Positions 16,876-26,757 are shown, counted from the stretch's first letter. The stretch is 64,000 nucleotides of DNA from DASRHT01 sp035650355 (GCA_035650355.1 DASRHT010000031.1:62001-126000), one strand, 5' to 3'. The notes: a model not told the origin generated them from the sequence alone. Numbers and translations are program-made.

Positions 16876-17670
16876 ATGCCAGTACAGCCCCGGCTAGCTT
16901 CCACCGTAATGTTGTTGCGCGACGCGGAATCTGGGCCAGCGGGAATTGAGGTTTTCATGGTACAGCGTGCCGTGCAAAGCGAGTTTATGCCCAACCTATA
17001 CGTCTTTCCAGGCGGCTCAGTTTCTCCTGATGATCATCTAGCCGAAGAGACCGACGGGCTGTGCAAGCCAATAGCCTCCACAGCGTCAGACCCGGAGGGA
17101 CGTACAGCTCTGGGGAGCGGCGCGCGCGCGGCTGCGATCCGCGAATTATTCGAAGAGGCCAACGTGCTGCTCGCCTATCGCAATGGGGAAATGCTCACCA
17201 TCACGGATGAGACTGCGGCGCGCTTTACCGGCTATCGCCAGTCTTTCAACGAGCGTAAAGGCTCCCTGGTAGGGATGGCGCAGGGCGAGCATCTCGTTCT
17301 CGCGACCGACCATCTTGCCTACTTCGCCCACTGGATCACCCCCGAAGGGCTACCTAAACGCTACGATACCCACTTTTTCCTCGCCACCGCTCCCCTCGAA
17401 CAAGAAGCTGCTTACGACCAGGTAGAAACGAGCGACGGCGTCTGGATACGGCCCGCGGACGCCCTTGATCGCTTTAAGCGCGGCGAAATCCCCATCGCCT
17501 TTCCCACCTTCCATCAGTTGCGCGACCTGTCCGCCTTCCGCACCGTCCAGGAGGCGCTTGACGCGGCGGCCCTACGCCATGTGGCAACACATCTGCCCAT
17601 CCTCACCCAGAAAGATGGCAAGCCCCACGTCTACCTGCCCGAAGACGCGGATAACGCCTGGAAAATATAA
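16876..17670 (+). CDS. NUDIX hydrolase
   Basis: 264 residues from ATG 16876; GGAGA at 16863-16867 decides this start over ATG 16861. The fold begins with STVMLLRD and VFMVQRA, then LYVFPGGSVSPDD and AAIRELFEEANVLL. That is the NUDIX box with an enlarged insertion (about 35 residues) between the glycine and the R-E-x-x-E-E helix, as in the acyl-CoA diphosphatase (NUDT19/NUDT7-like) group. It probably cleaves a nucleoside-diphosphate conjugate such as a CoA derivative. It is 30 nt upstream of the metallo-beta-lactamase gene, forming a two-gene operon. Confidence 0.9.
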   Translation: MPVQPRLASTVMLLRDAESGPAGIEVFMVQRAVQSEFMPNLYVFPGGSVSPDDHLAEETDGLCKPIASTASDPEGRTALGSGARAAAIRELFEEANVLLAYRNGEMLTITDETAARFTGYRQSFNERKGSLVGMAQGEHLVLATDHLAYFAHWITPEGLPKRYDTHFFLATAPLEQEAAYDQVETSDGVWIRPADALDRFKRGEIPIAFPTFHQLRDLSAFRTVQEALDAAALRHVATHLPILTQKDGKPHVYLPEDADNAWKI

Positions 17671-17700
17671 AAATAGTATGCGATCAAATGAGGAACATGT

Positions 17701-18495
17701 ATGCCAGAGACCTATACGATTATTCTCGCCCCCAACGCCTCGATAATGACGGGGCCGGGAACGAATACGCTTGTTTTAGGCAGCGAACCCACCGGCGCGC
17801 TGGTAATCGATCCCGCCGACGACAATCCTGCTCATCTTGACGCTATTGTGCGCGAGGGCGAGGCGCGCGGCGGCATCAAGCGCCTCTTGATTACGCATGG
17901 GCACCCCGACCACATCGGCGGCGCCGCCATTTTACGCGAGCGCCTCAACGTGCCGATCCACGCCTTCAACCGCAAAGGCGTGCCGATTGCGGACGAAGAG
18001 GTGCCCGATGGGGCAACGTTCTCTGTGGGAGGTGATACGTTGCGCGCCGTTCACACGCCGGGCCATCGCTTCGACCACCATTGCTACTTTTTGGAGCAGG
18101 CGCGAGTGCTCTTCGCTGGCGATCTGATCGCGGGTACGGGCACGGTCGTGATCAGCCCCCCTGATGGCGATCTGCTGGACTACCTGAATTCGCTCAAACG
18201 CTTGCAGCAGATGGAGATCAAAGAGATGGTCCCCTCGCATGGCCCTAAGATCGAAGATCCGCAAGGCAAGCTCAGCGAGTATATTGCTCATCGCATGCTG
18301 CGCGAACAGCAGGTGATAGCGGTGCTGCAAACGTTGCCCGCAGGCACGGCCATTCCCGCTATGGTCGAGCGCATCTATTTCGACGTCGATCCCAAACTAC
18401 ACCCGGTTGCCGCTCGCTCGGTCGAGGCGCACCTGCTCAAGCTGGAACGCGAAGGGCGCGTCAGGCGAGAGGGCGAAGGATGGGCGTTATTGTAA
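17701..18495 (+). CDS. Metallo-beta-lactamase-fold hydrolase, LACTB2-like
   Basis: 264 residues. The metal-binding motif is THGHPDHIGG (about 61-70), with further ligands in VHTPGHRFDHHCY and LFAGDLIAGTG, and SHGPKI. The C-terminal winged-helix-like segment (about 195-264: HRMLREQQVIAVLQ, then AARSVEAHLLKLEREGRVRR) is typical of the LACTB2 branch, which includes endoribonucleases and thioesterase-like hydrolases. NUDIX-LACTB2 pairs are a recurring neighbourhood, supporting a linked CoA or nucleotide function. Its stop is 12 nt from the converging ABC1 gene. Confidence 0.92.
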   Translation: MPETYTIILAPNASIMTGPGTNTLVLGSEPTGALVIDPADDNPAHLDAIVREGEARGGIKRLLITHGHPDHIGGAAILRERLNVPIHAFNRKGVPIADEEVPDGATFSVGGDTLRAVHTPGHRFDHHCYFLEQARVLFAGDLIAGTGTVVISPPDGDLLDYLNSLKRLQQMEIKEMVPSHGPKIEDPQGKLSEYIAHRMLREQQVIAVLQTLPAGTAIPAMVERIYFDVDPKLHPVAARSVEAHLLKLEREGRVRREGEGWALL

Positions 18496-18507
18496 CCGGT
18501 TATTGAG

Positions 18508-20214
18508 TCATCTCCTCAATATCAGGCTCAGCGTGGTTATGCCTGCCAGACCGAGGCAGAACCAGCCAGGGGCGAACAGGTGCGCATTGGTCAAAAAGAC
18601 GCCTCCGGCCAGGGAGGCCACAGATGCAAACGCCAGGGAGAGCCCTCCGCCACCACCGTTGGAGGGTACGCTATTCCTGTTCCCTCTTCTGCGTCTGCGC
18701 CCCAGGCCGCGCCCTGGCGCAGGCGCATCGGTAAGCCTGACCTCGACCTGGCCCGTTTCGATTTTGTTGACCACCCGCTCCAGTGAGCGCGGCAGCTCTA
18801 GCAATACCCTCCCTATGTCCATCACCTGGGAGAGCAACTCCTGGGCCGTCTGCCCCATACTTTCGGCATCAAGCCCCAGGAAGCGGCGCGCGTAGGGGGT
18901 TGCGACCTCAACAAAGTTGAAATCGGGCGCGAGTCCCGTGGATACGCCCACCAGCGTCCCAATCGCGCGCCCGGTAAAGGCGAACTGAGCAGGAACTTGA
19001 AAGGGCTGACCATAGAGCAGATTCTCGACCTCTCGCCCCACTTCGGGAATGTCCAGCTCGCGCACCTCTCCCAGCGTCATGCCATAATACTGCTCCAGCA
19101 TCAACGACAATGCCCGCTCGATAGAGGCCAGGTTCGCCCCCTCGCCAATAAATCCCAGCTTGAGCAGAGCATTGACGAGAGACCTGGAATCGCGCATCAC
19201 AAAGCCCAGAAACAGGTCTTTGAGCGTTTTCTTCATATTTTTCGTCAGCGTCCCCACCATGCCAAAATCAACAAAGGCAATCACCGGACCAGAGGCGGGC
19301 GATCCCTGCTTGATGAAGATATTGCCAGGATGGGGGTCCGCGTGAAAAAAGCCTTCCTCAAAAAACTGGTAAAAGTAAGAGCTTACCGCGCGTTTTGCCA
19401 CTTCGAGGCGGTTGATGCCAGCAGCATCAAGAGCCGCGTAATCGTTAATTTTGATGCCAGCCACCCATTCCAGCACCAGCACGCGGCGCGAGAGATAGTC
19501 GTCATGGATGCGGGGAATATAAATAGTCGGATCATCCTGAAACATCTCGCGGAAACGTTTCGCATTGGCAGCTTCGGTCACATAGTCGATCTCTTCATGG
19601 ACTGTACGCTTGAACTCGCGATAGATGCCCATCAGATCGATGAAATCGCTGGTATCGACAAAGCGCGAAATGAGCCAGATCACAAACTTCAGGGTGCTCA
19701 AATCCATATTTACCAGTTGTTCGATGTGCGGGCGCTGGACCTTGACGGCCACCGTTTCGCCGGTCGCTGCCAGCACGGCCTTGTGAACCTGACCGAGCGA
19801 GGCCGCGGCGGTACACTTCCGCTCCAGCACGCTAAATAGCTGCTCCACAGGCTTGCCCAGTTCGGACTCGATGACCGCGACAACGTGCTCAAAGGGGGCG
19901 GGCGGCACCTCATCCTGCAACGAACTCAGTACGCTCAATGCCTGCTCAGGCAACAAATCAGCCCGCGAACTGAGGAATTGTCCCAGCTTAATCATCAGGA
20001 CACCCAGCTTGATCGCGGTCTTGCGGAATGCAACCAGCACCTCGATCAACACGTCGATATTTGGCTGCACCTCGTAGTTTCCTCGCTCACGCGCTCGAAT
20101 CACGCGTCGCCGCTCACGATAAATCGTCCAGATCGTCCATAAAAGCAGCCGCGAGACTCTAAAGAAGCGTACAATTTGGGAGATGCGGTTAATCCGAGGG
20201 GTGACTGTACGCAT
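18508..20214 (-). CDS. ABC1/UbiB/AarF family atypical kinase-like protein
   Basis: 568 residues. Family motifs are KLGQFLSSRADLLP (the KxGQ nucleotide lid), AAASLGQVHKAVL, VAVKVQRPHIEQLV, GFFHADPHPGNIFI (catalytic loop) and AFVDFGMVG (metal-binding DFG). Two hydrophobic segments at the C-terminus (about 517-568) anchor it in the membrane, as in UbiB/ADCK proteins, which act as ATPases in isoprenoid-quinone metabolism. The substrate here is unknown. A charged RRRRRG stretch separates the kinase-like part from the anchor. Confidence 0.92.
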   Translation of the reverse strand: MRTVTPRINRISQIVRFFRVSRLLLWTIWTIYRERRRVIRARERGNYEVQPNIDVLIEVLVAFRKTAIKLGVLMIKLGQFLSSRADLLPEQALSVLSSLQDEVPPAPFEHVVAVIESELGKPVEQLFSVLERKCTAAASLGQVHKAVLAATGETVAVKVQRPHIEQLVNMDLSTLKFVIWLISRFVDTSDFIDLMGIYREFKRTVHEEIDYVTEAANAKRFREMFQDDPTIYIPRIHDDYLSRRVLVLEWVAGIKINDYAALDAAGINRLEVAKRAVSSYFYQFFEEGFFHADPHPGNIFIKQGSPASGPVIAFVDFGMVGTLTKNMKKTLKDLFLGFVMRDSRSLVNALLKLGFIGEGANLASIERALSLMLEQYYGMTLGEVRELDIPEVGREVENLLYGQPFQVPAQFAFTGRAIGTLVGVSTGLAPDFNFVEVATPYARRFLGLDAESMGQTAQELLSQVMDIGRVLLELPRSLERVVNKIETGQVEVRLTDAPAPGRGLGRRRRRGNRNSVPSNGGGGGLSLAFASVASLAGGVFLTNAHLFAPGWFCLGLAGITTLSLILRR

Positions 20215-20331
20215 ACACTGGCCTTTCTTTAAAATGAGATATACCTAACTATAACAGCTACGTACCAGATGATGCAGAGGTTCGAAAAATGTGTATAATT
20301 ACGGGTATTGTGGAGGAAGAGGAAACGTTCG

Positions 20332-23037
20332 GTGATAAACGTAGCGACTGAGAGGAGAGTTATTTTGCCAAACTGTAATTACGCCCACACGATGGACATC
20401 GGAAACGGCTATAGTCTATTTTTTTTGCACGGTCAGCCAACGCCTAAGGCCCATGCCTTTGAACTGCCCGGCGATAAAGTGCAATATGCTCCTGACCGGC
20501 CAGCCGATGTGAAGCACGTCAGGTTAGAAATCACCCTCGATTTCGAGCAAGAAACCATCAGCGGGACCGCATATACAACCTTTTCTACCCTGTATGAAGA
20601 GGCCAGAACGATCACCTTTGATGCGGTAGAGCTGCAAATCGAAAAGGTGGCGCTGGCCGACAGCACCGACCTGGCTTATAGCGTCACCAATAAAAAGCTG
20701 ATCGTCACGCTAGATCGCCCCTATCACCACGGTGAGGAATTTACTATCGCGGTTACGTATCATGCCAGGCCGCGTACAGGATTGCACTTCATCAAACCTG
20801 CCCCCGAAGATCCGAGCCGCCCCGTGCAAGCCTGGACCTTCGGACAGCCGCGTTACCATAGCCACTGGTTCCCCTGCCACGACGCGCCCAATGATCGCGC
20901 CACCACAGAGATTATCGTCACCGTGCCTGCCCAGTTCCTGACCGTCTCCAACGGCAATTTGCTCAGCGTCACCGACAACGGCGCGACCAAGACTCACCAC
21001 TGGCGCCACGACGTCCAGCATGCTGCCTACCTGATCTCGCTGGTCGTGGCGGATTTCGCCGTCATCGAAGACAGCTATAAGGGTAAGCCGGTAAACTACT
21101 ACGTGCGCAAGGACCGCAAAGATGATGCCCTCTTGCTCATGGGTAAGACACCCGCGATGATGGCCTTCTACTCAGACTTCACCGGCGTCGAGTATCCGTA
21201 CGATAAGTACGCTCAGACAGTGGTGGAGATCTATACGGGCGCGATGGAGCACACGACCGCAACCACGCATAGCTTTGCTTTACTGCTCGATCAGAAGGCC
21301 GCGCTGGATGTTGATCTGGTGCCGGTTGTCGCACACGAACTGGCTCACCAGTGGTTCGGCGACCTCGTGACCTGTCGCGACTGGGCTAATGGCTGGCTCA
21401 ACGAGGGCTTTGCCACGTATTTTGAAGAGCTGTGGAGCGAGCACGACCTGGGCGCCGACTGGTTTAAATACTCTATGCTCAATGTCAAAAAAGGCTATCT
21501 CCAGGAGGATGCCCGCTACCGGCGACCGGTGGTCTACCACGTCTACTACGACCAGGGCTTCGAGCTTTTTGACGGACATCTCTATAATAAGGGCGGCTGG
21601 GTGCTGCATATGTTGCGCCACCAGCTCGGCGACGCAACGTTCAGGCGCGCAATCAAGGCGTATCTTGAGCGATACCGCGAAAAAGAAGTGATTACCGCCG
21701 ACCTGGAGCGCACAGTGGAAGAGGTGAGCGGTCGCAGCCTGGGTCAATTCTTCCAACAGTGGATCTATAGTGGCGGCTATCCCGCGCTCGAAGTACATCA
21801 TGCCTGGGATGACGAGAGCCATATGCTCAACCTCAAAATCAAGCAGACGCAGAAGGTCGATGACCTGACCCCATGTTTCGTCACTCCCCTTGATCTCACC
21901 ATTACTATCCCGACATCAGAAGAGGCGGCCAGCGATAAACATACAACAGAGACGCGCACCATACCGCTGCGCGTCATGCTGGGAGAGGATGGACAGGCTG
22001 AGCAGAGCTTCTACATTCCGCTAGAACGCAGGCCGCTGATGATCCGCATTGACCCAGATGGCTGGCTGCTCAAGACGCTGAAGTTCGACCGTCCCACAGG
22101 CATGCTGTGCTACCAGCTCGCACATGATCCTGATGTGCTCGGGCGCATAGAAGCTGCGGAATCTCTGGGCGAGCGGAACGAAAACGAAAGCCTTGAGGCG
22201 CTCGTCAATACGCTGAACAACGACGCGTTCTGGGGAGTGCGTGTCACTGCCGCCGCTGCGCTCGGCAAAATCGGCACCGAAAAAGCGCAAACGGCGCTCA
22301 TCCAGGCGTTGCAAGCTCTCGACCCCGTTCAACATTCACGCGTGCGCGAAGCAATTGTACAAGCGCTAGGCGATTTCCAGGCTCCTCAGCAGGCGGAACT
22401 GGCGCAGCGATCCGCCGATGTATTACGCCCCATTCTCGAAGGAGGCGACGCTAGCTACGGAGTGGAAGCAGCGGCAGCCGAAGCTCTTGGGAAAACACGA
22501 ACGGTGGGCAGTGTTGACCTCCTGACAAAAATCATCGAGCGCCCGTCATGGATGAGCTTTGTCCAGCGTGGCATCTTTAGCGGTCTCGGGGCAACTGGTG
22601 AGGATCGGGCGGTCGATATCCTCGTCAGTTATCTCAACAACAGCAGCAACCACCCGATGCTGCGCCGCGCCTCTGCCATAGGTTTGCTTGTGCTTGGCAA
22701 CAATCGCTATCTCTATAGTGAAGAGGCGCGTCAACGGGCCGTAACCGGGCTGCTCCAGTCAGTTGAGCATGATAGCTGGGGACCAGTTCGCATGACTGCA
22801 TCAATGGCATTGGCGTCGTTGGGCGAGAAACGCGCGATTGACACACTCGAGCGCCAGGCAGGAGCCGAACTGGACTCCGGGGCCCAGCGATTAATGCGCG
22901 AGGCCGCACATATGCTACAGACCAGCGACAAGAGCGACGAGCAGCTCAAGCTGCTACGCAAAGATCTGGATGAAGTACGCGAGGCGAACCGCAAACTGCA
23001 AGAGCAGCTAAACGCCCTCACGGCAAAGGTAAAATAG
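20332..23037 (+). CDS. M1-family zinc aminopeptidase with C-terminal HEAT repeats
   Basis: About 901 residues. The N-terminal beta domain (about 40-230) leads to the catalytic region with the exopeptidase motif GAMEH and the zinc site VAHELAHQWFGD...NEGFATYFEELW. After about residue 590 come HEAT-like repeats (VRVTAAAALGKIG; VEAAAAEALGKTR; MTASMALASLGEK) and a terminal coiled coil (EQLKLLRKDLDEVREANRKL). It removes N-terminal residues from peptides; no signal peptide is seen. The start is uncertain: GTG 20332 (AGAGGA 8 nt before) or TTG 20365 (AGGAG 7 nt before). TATAAT at 20293-20298 marks a probable promoter. Confidence 0.9.
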   Translation: MINVATERRVILPNCNYAHTMDIGNGYSLFFLHGQPTPKAHAFELPGDKVQYAPDRPADVKHVRLEITLDFEQETISGTAYTTFSTLYEEARTITFDAVELQIEKVALADSTDLAYSVTNKKLIVTLDRPYHHGEEFTIAVTYHARPRTGLHFIKPAPEDPSRPVQAWTFGQPRYHSHWFPCHDAPNDRATTEIIVTVPAQFLTVSNGNLLSVTDNGATKTHHWRHDVQHAAYLISLVVADFAVIEDSYKGKPVNYYVRKDRKDDALLLMGKTPAMMAFYSDFTGVEYPYDKYAQTVVEIYTGAMEHTTATTHSFALLLDQKAALDVDLVPVVAHELAHQWFGDLVTCRDWANGWLNEGFATYFEELWSEHDLGADWFKYSMLNVKKGYLQEDARYRRPVVYHVYYDQGFELFDGHLYNKGGWVLHMLRHQLGDATFRRAIKAYLERYREKEVITADLERTVEEVSGRSLGQFFQQWIYSGGYPALEVHHAWDDESHMLNLKIKQTQKVDDLTPCFVTPLDLTITIPTSEEAASDKHTTETRTIPLRVMLGEDGQAEQSFYIPLERRPLMIRIDPDGWLLKTLKFDRPTGMLCYQLAHDPDVLGRIEAAESLGERNENESLEALVNTLNNDAFWGVRVTAAAALGKIGTEKAQTALIQALQALDPVQHSRVREAIVQALGDFQAPQQAELAQRSADVLRPILEGGDASYGVEAAAAEALGKTRTVGSVDLLTKIIERPSWMSFVQRGIFSGLGATGEDRAVDILVSYLNNSSNHPMLRRASAIGLLVLGNNRYLYSEEARQRAVTGLLQSVEHDSWGPVRMTASMALASLGEKRAIDTLERQAGAELDSGAQRLMREAAHMLQTSDKSDEQLKLLRKDLDEVREANRKLQEQLNALTAKVK

Positions 23038-23042
23038 TTCAT

Positions 23043-23110
23043 TTCCGCGTTCCGTAGGGGCAGGGCTTGCCCCTGCCCTGCCAGCGTGTCAGCAGCGTTG
23101 GAACGCGGAA
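23043..23110. repeat. REP-like palindrome framed by an 11-bp inverted repeat
   Basis: GTAGGGGCAGGGCTTGCCCC-type core at 23054-23080 is flanked by TTCCGCGTTCC (23043-23053) and its complement (23100-23110). The unit begins 5 nt behind the aminopeptidase stop and could terminate its transcript. CAGCAGCGTTGG at 23090-23101 recurs near 60768 beside another REP copy. Confidence 0.7.
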
Positions 23111-23131
23111 CATTCCAAAGGAGTTTGTTTC

Positions 23132-23178
23132 TTCTGATGGTCGTAAAAAGGTTGATAACCTTTTTACGACCATCAGAA
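23132..23178. repeat. 22-bp perfect hairpin with GAT loop
   Basis: Arms 23132-23153 and 23157-23178 are exact complements around GAT. It belongs to the same structural class as the hairpins at 11348 and 37332 but shares no sequence with them. Confidence 0.75.
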
Positions 23179-23465
23179 CTGTTTTCCTCCGCTCTAGCCC
23201 TTTTTGCTGAGTTTTCATGAGAAAAGAAACTAATTTACCTGTTTCTGCGTCTATTTTATTAGAGGAACTTCCCTGATAGCTATGATAAATTGCATACAGA
23301 AAGTGATGTATTTCACTGAATTTTCCTTGACTTTCAGGGTAATGTAGGTTACAAACGAATTGTCTGCCCGATAAATATTATGGGTTCCCATTTAAATTAT
23401 GATAGTATCGTTTTTACCATACATAACTTTCATTTTTATGTATACGCGCCGCGGGGGTAACAACA
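23179..23465. other. AT-rich gap before the DUF4012 gene
   Basis: This 287-bp stretch has no gene. It is AT-rich in its second half, with several TATGAT/TATTAT-like boxes (for example near 23380 and 23399) that could serve as promoters, none with a convincing -35 partner. Confidence 0.4.
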
Positions 23466-26400
23466 TTGCTTGATATACATGAGAAACATTCTTCTCCCAA
23501 CAAGGGACGTCAACAGGATATCTCTTCCTGGCCCACAGTTGATGTCCAGCGTTTGAACAAACGAGGAAGAAAGCATTATTATAGACGCAAGGCTGCCATC
23601 ACAGTCTACTTCACAACGGACCGGCCCGTTGAAGAGATCGCGACGGAACATCATCTCCCGGCAGAACAATTGCTGGAGCTGGCGCGACAATGCCTGATGC
23701 AGCACGAAGATGGCACCACCTGGGGATTTCGCGCGCTCACCCTGGGAGCCAATGTTGTTGATCATTCCCCCTCCATACAGGAGAGCGAAGCACCAGCCGC
23801 CGACGACGAGCCAATCGATACGCCCGCCACTCAAACCGTGGCTGAAGCGCCTGCTCATCAAGAATCCGACGCTATTGAGCATATAGAGAATGCGGAAGAG
23901 GCAACTGAAGCAGACGTTCAGATGCCAGATGAGGACGATACCCTGCCCGCAATTGCTACACAAAAGATTGCCATATCTGATATCACCGATATTTTACCCG
24001 CCGCCGAACAAGAACCCACAGTAGCAGAGCATACCATCCCCGCTGATCAGCAAGAGACACCTGACGAGATGGCCATATCCGACCACGACGAGGTTGATGC
24101 AGAGGAAATTGAAGAGGAGCCATCTGACGAGATTACAATTCCCATTTCCTTCGATGACACGTTAGATGCGGCTGCAATCGAAGAGGAAGCGCCAGACGAA
24201 GCCGTGACACCTATGTCTTTCGATGACGAGGCTGATATAGTAGAGTTCGAGGAGGAGACGGCTGACGAGGATAACAAGCAATCACTGGTGGGAGCGGGAG
24301 CCCTTATCTTAAAGAAGATAGGAAACGCTCTTCCTGATAAACTCTCCGCCGCTCTTTCTGCGCCGATAAAGATCCCCTCAGAAGAGATAGTCGGCTCTCT
24401 CACATCTCGCTATATCCGAAGGAACCGGCAGTCTTTCTCCAGCGATAAGCACATTACCAGTCCGAGGCATATAGCTTATAAACGTCGACAGCGCACCGCC
24501 AGAAGTACAAATAAGCGCAATCTTCATCGCATCGTGAGCATTACCGTGCTGGTGGTCATCATGCTGGGGATACTGGTGCCGCTGGGCGTCGGGCTGACGG
24601 CCTATAATCTCTACAACAGTGTGAATACTACAGTGCATGATGGCATCAACCATCTGCTCGCCGTCAAGACGCTGCTGCCAATCTCAAAAGACGATCCAAC
24701 GGCTGCCCTCGACCCGGTGAAGCTGCAGCAGGTCCAGAAGGAGTTTAGCGCGGCGGAGGGCGATTTTACCCAGCTCCAGCGCATGGTAGAGCGCCCAGAC
24801 GTGCAATCGGCGGTCAATCAGTTCTCGCCCAGCTACAGCCGCGAGCTGGTAGCCGCGAAACACCTGGTACAGGTAGCCCTGGACGTATCGCGCATGGGGC
24901 AGGAGGTAAGTAATGTCGGCTTAATCGCGGCCCGCGTGATTCATGGCTCGCCGCTGGCTAATAGCTCCTCAAAGCCCTTAATCTCCGCCGCGGACATCTC
25001 GACCATTGAGGGCACATTAATTCATGCGCTCTATTATATTGATGACGTTCAATCGAATATGAGCCAGGTAAATTTGAAGGACATCCCTATCAGCGATAAA
25101 CAGAAAGCCGAGCTGGTCGGACTGTTGAACCTGTTACCGCAGGCGCGCGATATGATTACGCAGGTACAGAGCCTGGTGCCGCCAATCGCCTGGTTGCTCG
25201 GTGTGGGACAACAGAGGCGTTTCCTGGTCCAGACGATGGACCGTGGCGAGTTGCGCCCCAGTGGCGGCTTTACCGGCCAGTATGGCATTTTGCAAATTCA
25301 GGATGGCAGCATGGCCCCCTTCAACCTGCGCGATGTCGCTTTGCTGGATTATGCCGGCAATGGCATCGAACTCGGGCGTCCCGCGCCCCCAGAGTATCGG
25401 AGCTGGATGAATTTCGGCAACTGGGGATTGCGCGACTCCAATCTTTCAGCCGATTATCCAACCACCGCCCGTATGAGCATGCAAGTCTTTGAGGAAGAGG
25501 GAGGCGGCCCCGTCGATGGCGATATCTCCTTCACGCCTACCTTTATCGGACATATTCTCGACGTGACCGGGCCGATTCATATCAGCGAATACAACGAGAC
25601 GATTACTTCAAAAAATCTGGAGGATCGCCTGCACTACTACCAGCAAAATTACAATGCAATTGCGCTCGAACGTGAGAAGACCGGAGATAACAGTCACGCG
25701 GTACGCAAAGCCTTCACCTCGCTGGTCGGCAGTATGCTGCTCGACCGCGTGCGCCATCTCCCCACCAAGAAACTGCTGGACATTATCAAAGTCGCGACCA
25801 AAGATTTACAGTCGCGCGACCTGGAGATCTACTTTACCGATCCCACCGCCGAGCAATGGCTGGTCGAGCACGGCTATAGCGGCGCCATGAACACGTTCAG
25901 CAAACGGGACGGCTTCATGGTGGTGCAGGCCAATATCAGCATCAGCAAAGCCAGCCAGTACGTGCATACCACCGAGCAAGATGATGTCGTGCTGGATAGC
26001 CAGGGCGGCGCTACCCATACGCTCACCATCACGCTCGATTATCGCCAGACCGGTCCGGTCTACGGCTTCGATACCTACGCCGACTACATCCGCGTCTACG
26101 TCCCGCAATCAGCGCAATTCCTCTGGGGCGATGGCTTCGATACCGGTCAGGCGCTCTGCAAGCCAAACCAGCCACCACCTTCCAACGGCGGTGGCGGCAC
26201 TAGCGGCAACAATCCGCCGCAGCCGCAAAAAAATGACTGCGCACAATATAATACATCTTTCCCAAGTAACGCCCGTTACTGCCCAAGCGGGAACTACTCG
26301 CTCGGAGACCGCCTGTTCCACCAGGCGTGGCCGATTGATAAGCTTGGCGCACCGACCGCGCTCACCAGCGATCTGCCGGGGCGCGCCATGTGGGGAGGAT

Positions 26401-26627
26401 TGACCGTGACGCCCAAAAACTGCACCTCCTACATTACCCTCTCGTGGTATGTACCGCATGCAGTCAACCAGGGTTCCGGCCAGCCTTCTTACTCTCTGCT
26501 GGTTCAGAAACAGGGCGGCTACATCCCGACCGTTGAGATTACCGTCAATACAGACGATTTCAAAAAAATCAAGCCCTGGCAGGTCAGCAGCGATATCGCG
26601 GCGGACACCGTTTTTCCGTCGCATTGA
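23466..26627 (+). CDS. Large membrane protein: HTH-like N-terminus, acidic linker, DUF4012 domain
   Basis: 1053 residues from TTG 23466 (GGGGGT upstream). Residues 30-100 contain an HTH-like unit (ITVYFTTDRPVEEIATEHHL, then AEQLLELARQCLMQHEDG) of the kind seen in transposase or regulator N-termini. Residues 100-280 are strongly acidic with imperfect about 27-residue repeats (SDEITIPISFDD; PDEAVTPMSFDD). A basic stretch and one membrane helix (about 355-380, IVSITVLVVIMLGILVPLG) precede a large extracytoplasmic DUF4012 domain (GELRPSGGFTGQYGILQI; PPEYRSWMNFGNWGLRDSNL), a family of unknown function common in Gram-positive-type and Chloroflexota envelopes. A palindrome forms the terminator at its stop. 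Confidence 0.88.
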   Translation: MLDIHEKHSSPNKGRQQDISSWPTVDVQRLNKRGRKHYYRRKAAITVYFTTDRPVEEIATEHHLPAEQLLELARQCLMQHEDGTTWGFRALTLGANVVDHSPSIQESEAPAADDEPIDTPATQTVAEAPAHQESDAIEHIENAEEATEADVQMPDEDDTLPAIATQKIAISDITDILPAAEQEPTVAEHTIPADQQETPDEMAISDHDEVDAEEIEEEPSDEITIPISFDDTLDAAAIEEEAPDEAVTPMSFDDEADIVEFEEETADEDNKQSLVGAGALILKKIGNALPDKLSAALSAPIKIPSEEIVGSLTSRYIRRNRQSFSSDKHITSPRHIAYKRRQRTARSTNKRNLHRIVSITVLVVIMLGILVPLGVGLTAYNLYNSVNTTVHDGINHLLAVKTLLPISKDDPTAALDPVKLQQVQKEFSAAEGDFTQLQRMVERPDVQSAVNQFSPSYSRELVAAKHLVQVALDVSRMGQEVSNVGLIAARVIHGSPLANSSSKPLISAADISTIEGTLIHALYYIDDVQSNMSQVNLKDIPISDKQKAELVGLLNLLPQARDMITQVQSLVPPIAWLLGVGQQRRFLVQTMDRGELRPSGGFTGQYGILQIQDGSMAPFNLRDVALLDYAGNGIELGRPAPPEYRSWMNFGNWGLRDSNLSADYPTTARMSMQVFEEEGGGPVDGDISFTPTFIGHILDVTGPIHISEYNETITSKNLEDRLHYYQQNYNAIALEREKTGDNSHAVRKAFTSLVGSMLLDRVRHLPTKKLLDIIKVATKDLQSRDLEIYFTDPTAEQWLVEHGYSGAMNTFSKRDGFMVVQANISISKASQYVHTTEQDDVVLDSQGGATHTLTITLDYRQTGPVYGFDTYADYIRVYVPQSAQFLWGDGFDTGQALCKPNQPPPSNGGGGTSGNNPPQPQKNDCAQYNTSFPSNARYCPSGNYSLGDRLFHQAWPIDKLGAPTALTSDLPGRAMWGGLTVTPKNCTSYITLSWYVPHAVNQGSGQPSYSLLVQKQGGYIPTVEITVNTDDFKKIKPWQVSSDIAADTVFPSH

Positions 26628-26646
26628 TCGAAAAAGCTTTTTCGAT
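26627..26646 (+). terminator. Terminator palindrome of the DUF4012 gene
   Basis: ATCGAAAAAGCTTTTTCGAT is a perfect 20-nt palindrome; its first base is the last base of the TGA stop. The T-run lies inside the second arm. Confidence 0.6.
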
Positions 26647-26688
26647 ACTGCTCCACAGGCCTGGACGACCAGTAGGACTGAACATCCA

Positions 26689-26757
26689 TTGACATAGAAT
26701 GATCTCCACGGCATACTATAGACAGCGTATGACTGGTAGTCAGTCAATACGCTGTCT
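26689..26757 (+). promoter_or_regulatory. Promoter and operator of the R2-like oxidase gene
   Basis: TTGACA (26689-26694), a 17-bp spacer and CATACT (26712-26717) place the transcription start near 26724. An 11-bp perfect inverted repeat AGACAGCGTAT (26720-26730 and 26747-26757) covers that point, with a second repeat TGACT-GGT-AGTCA nested inside (26730-26742). A repressor-binding site is the simplest reading. Confidence 0.6.
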
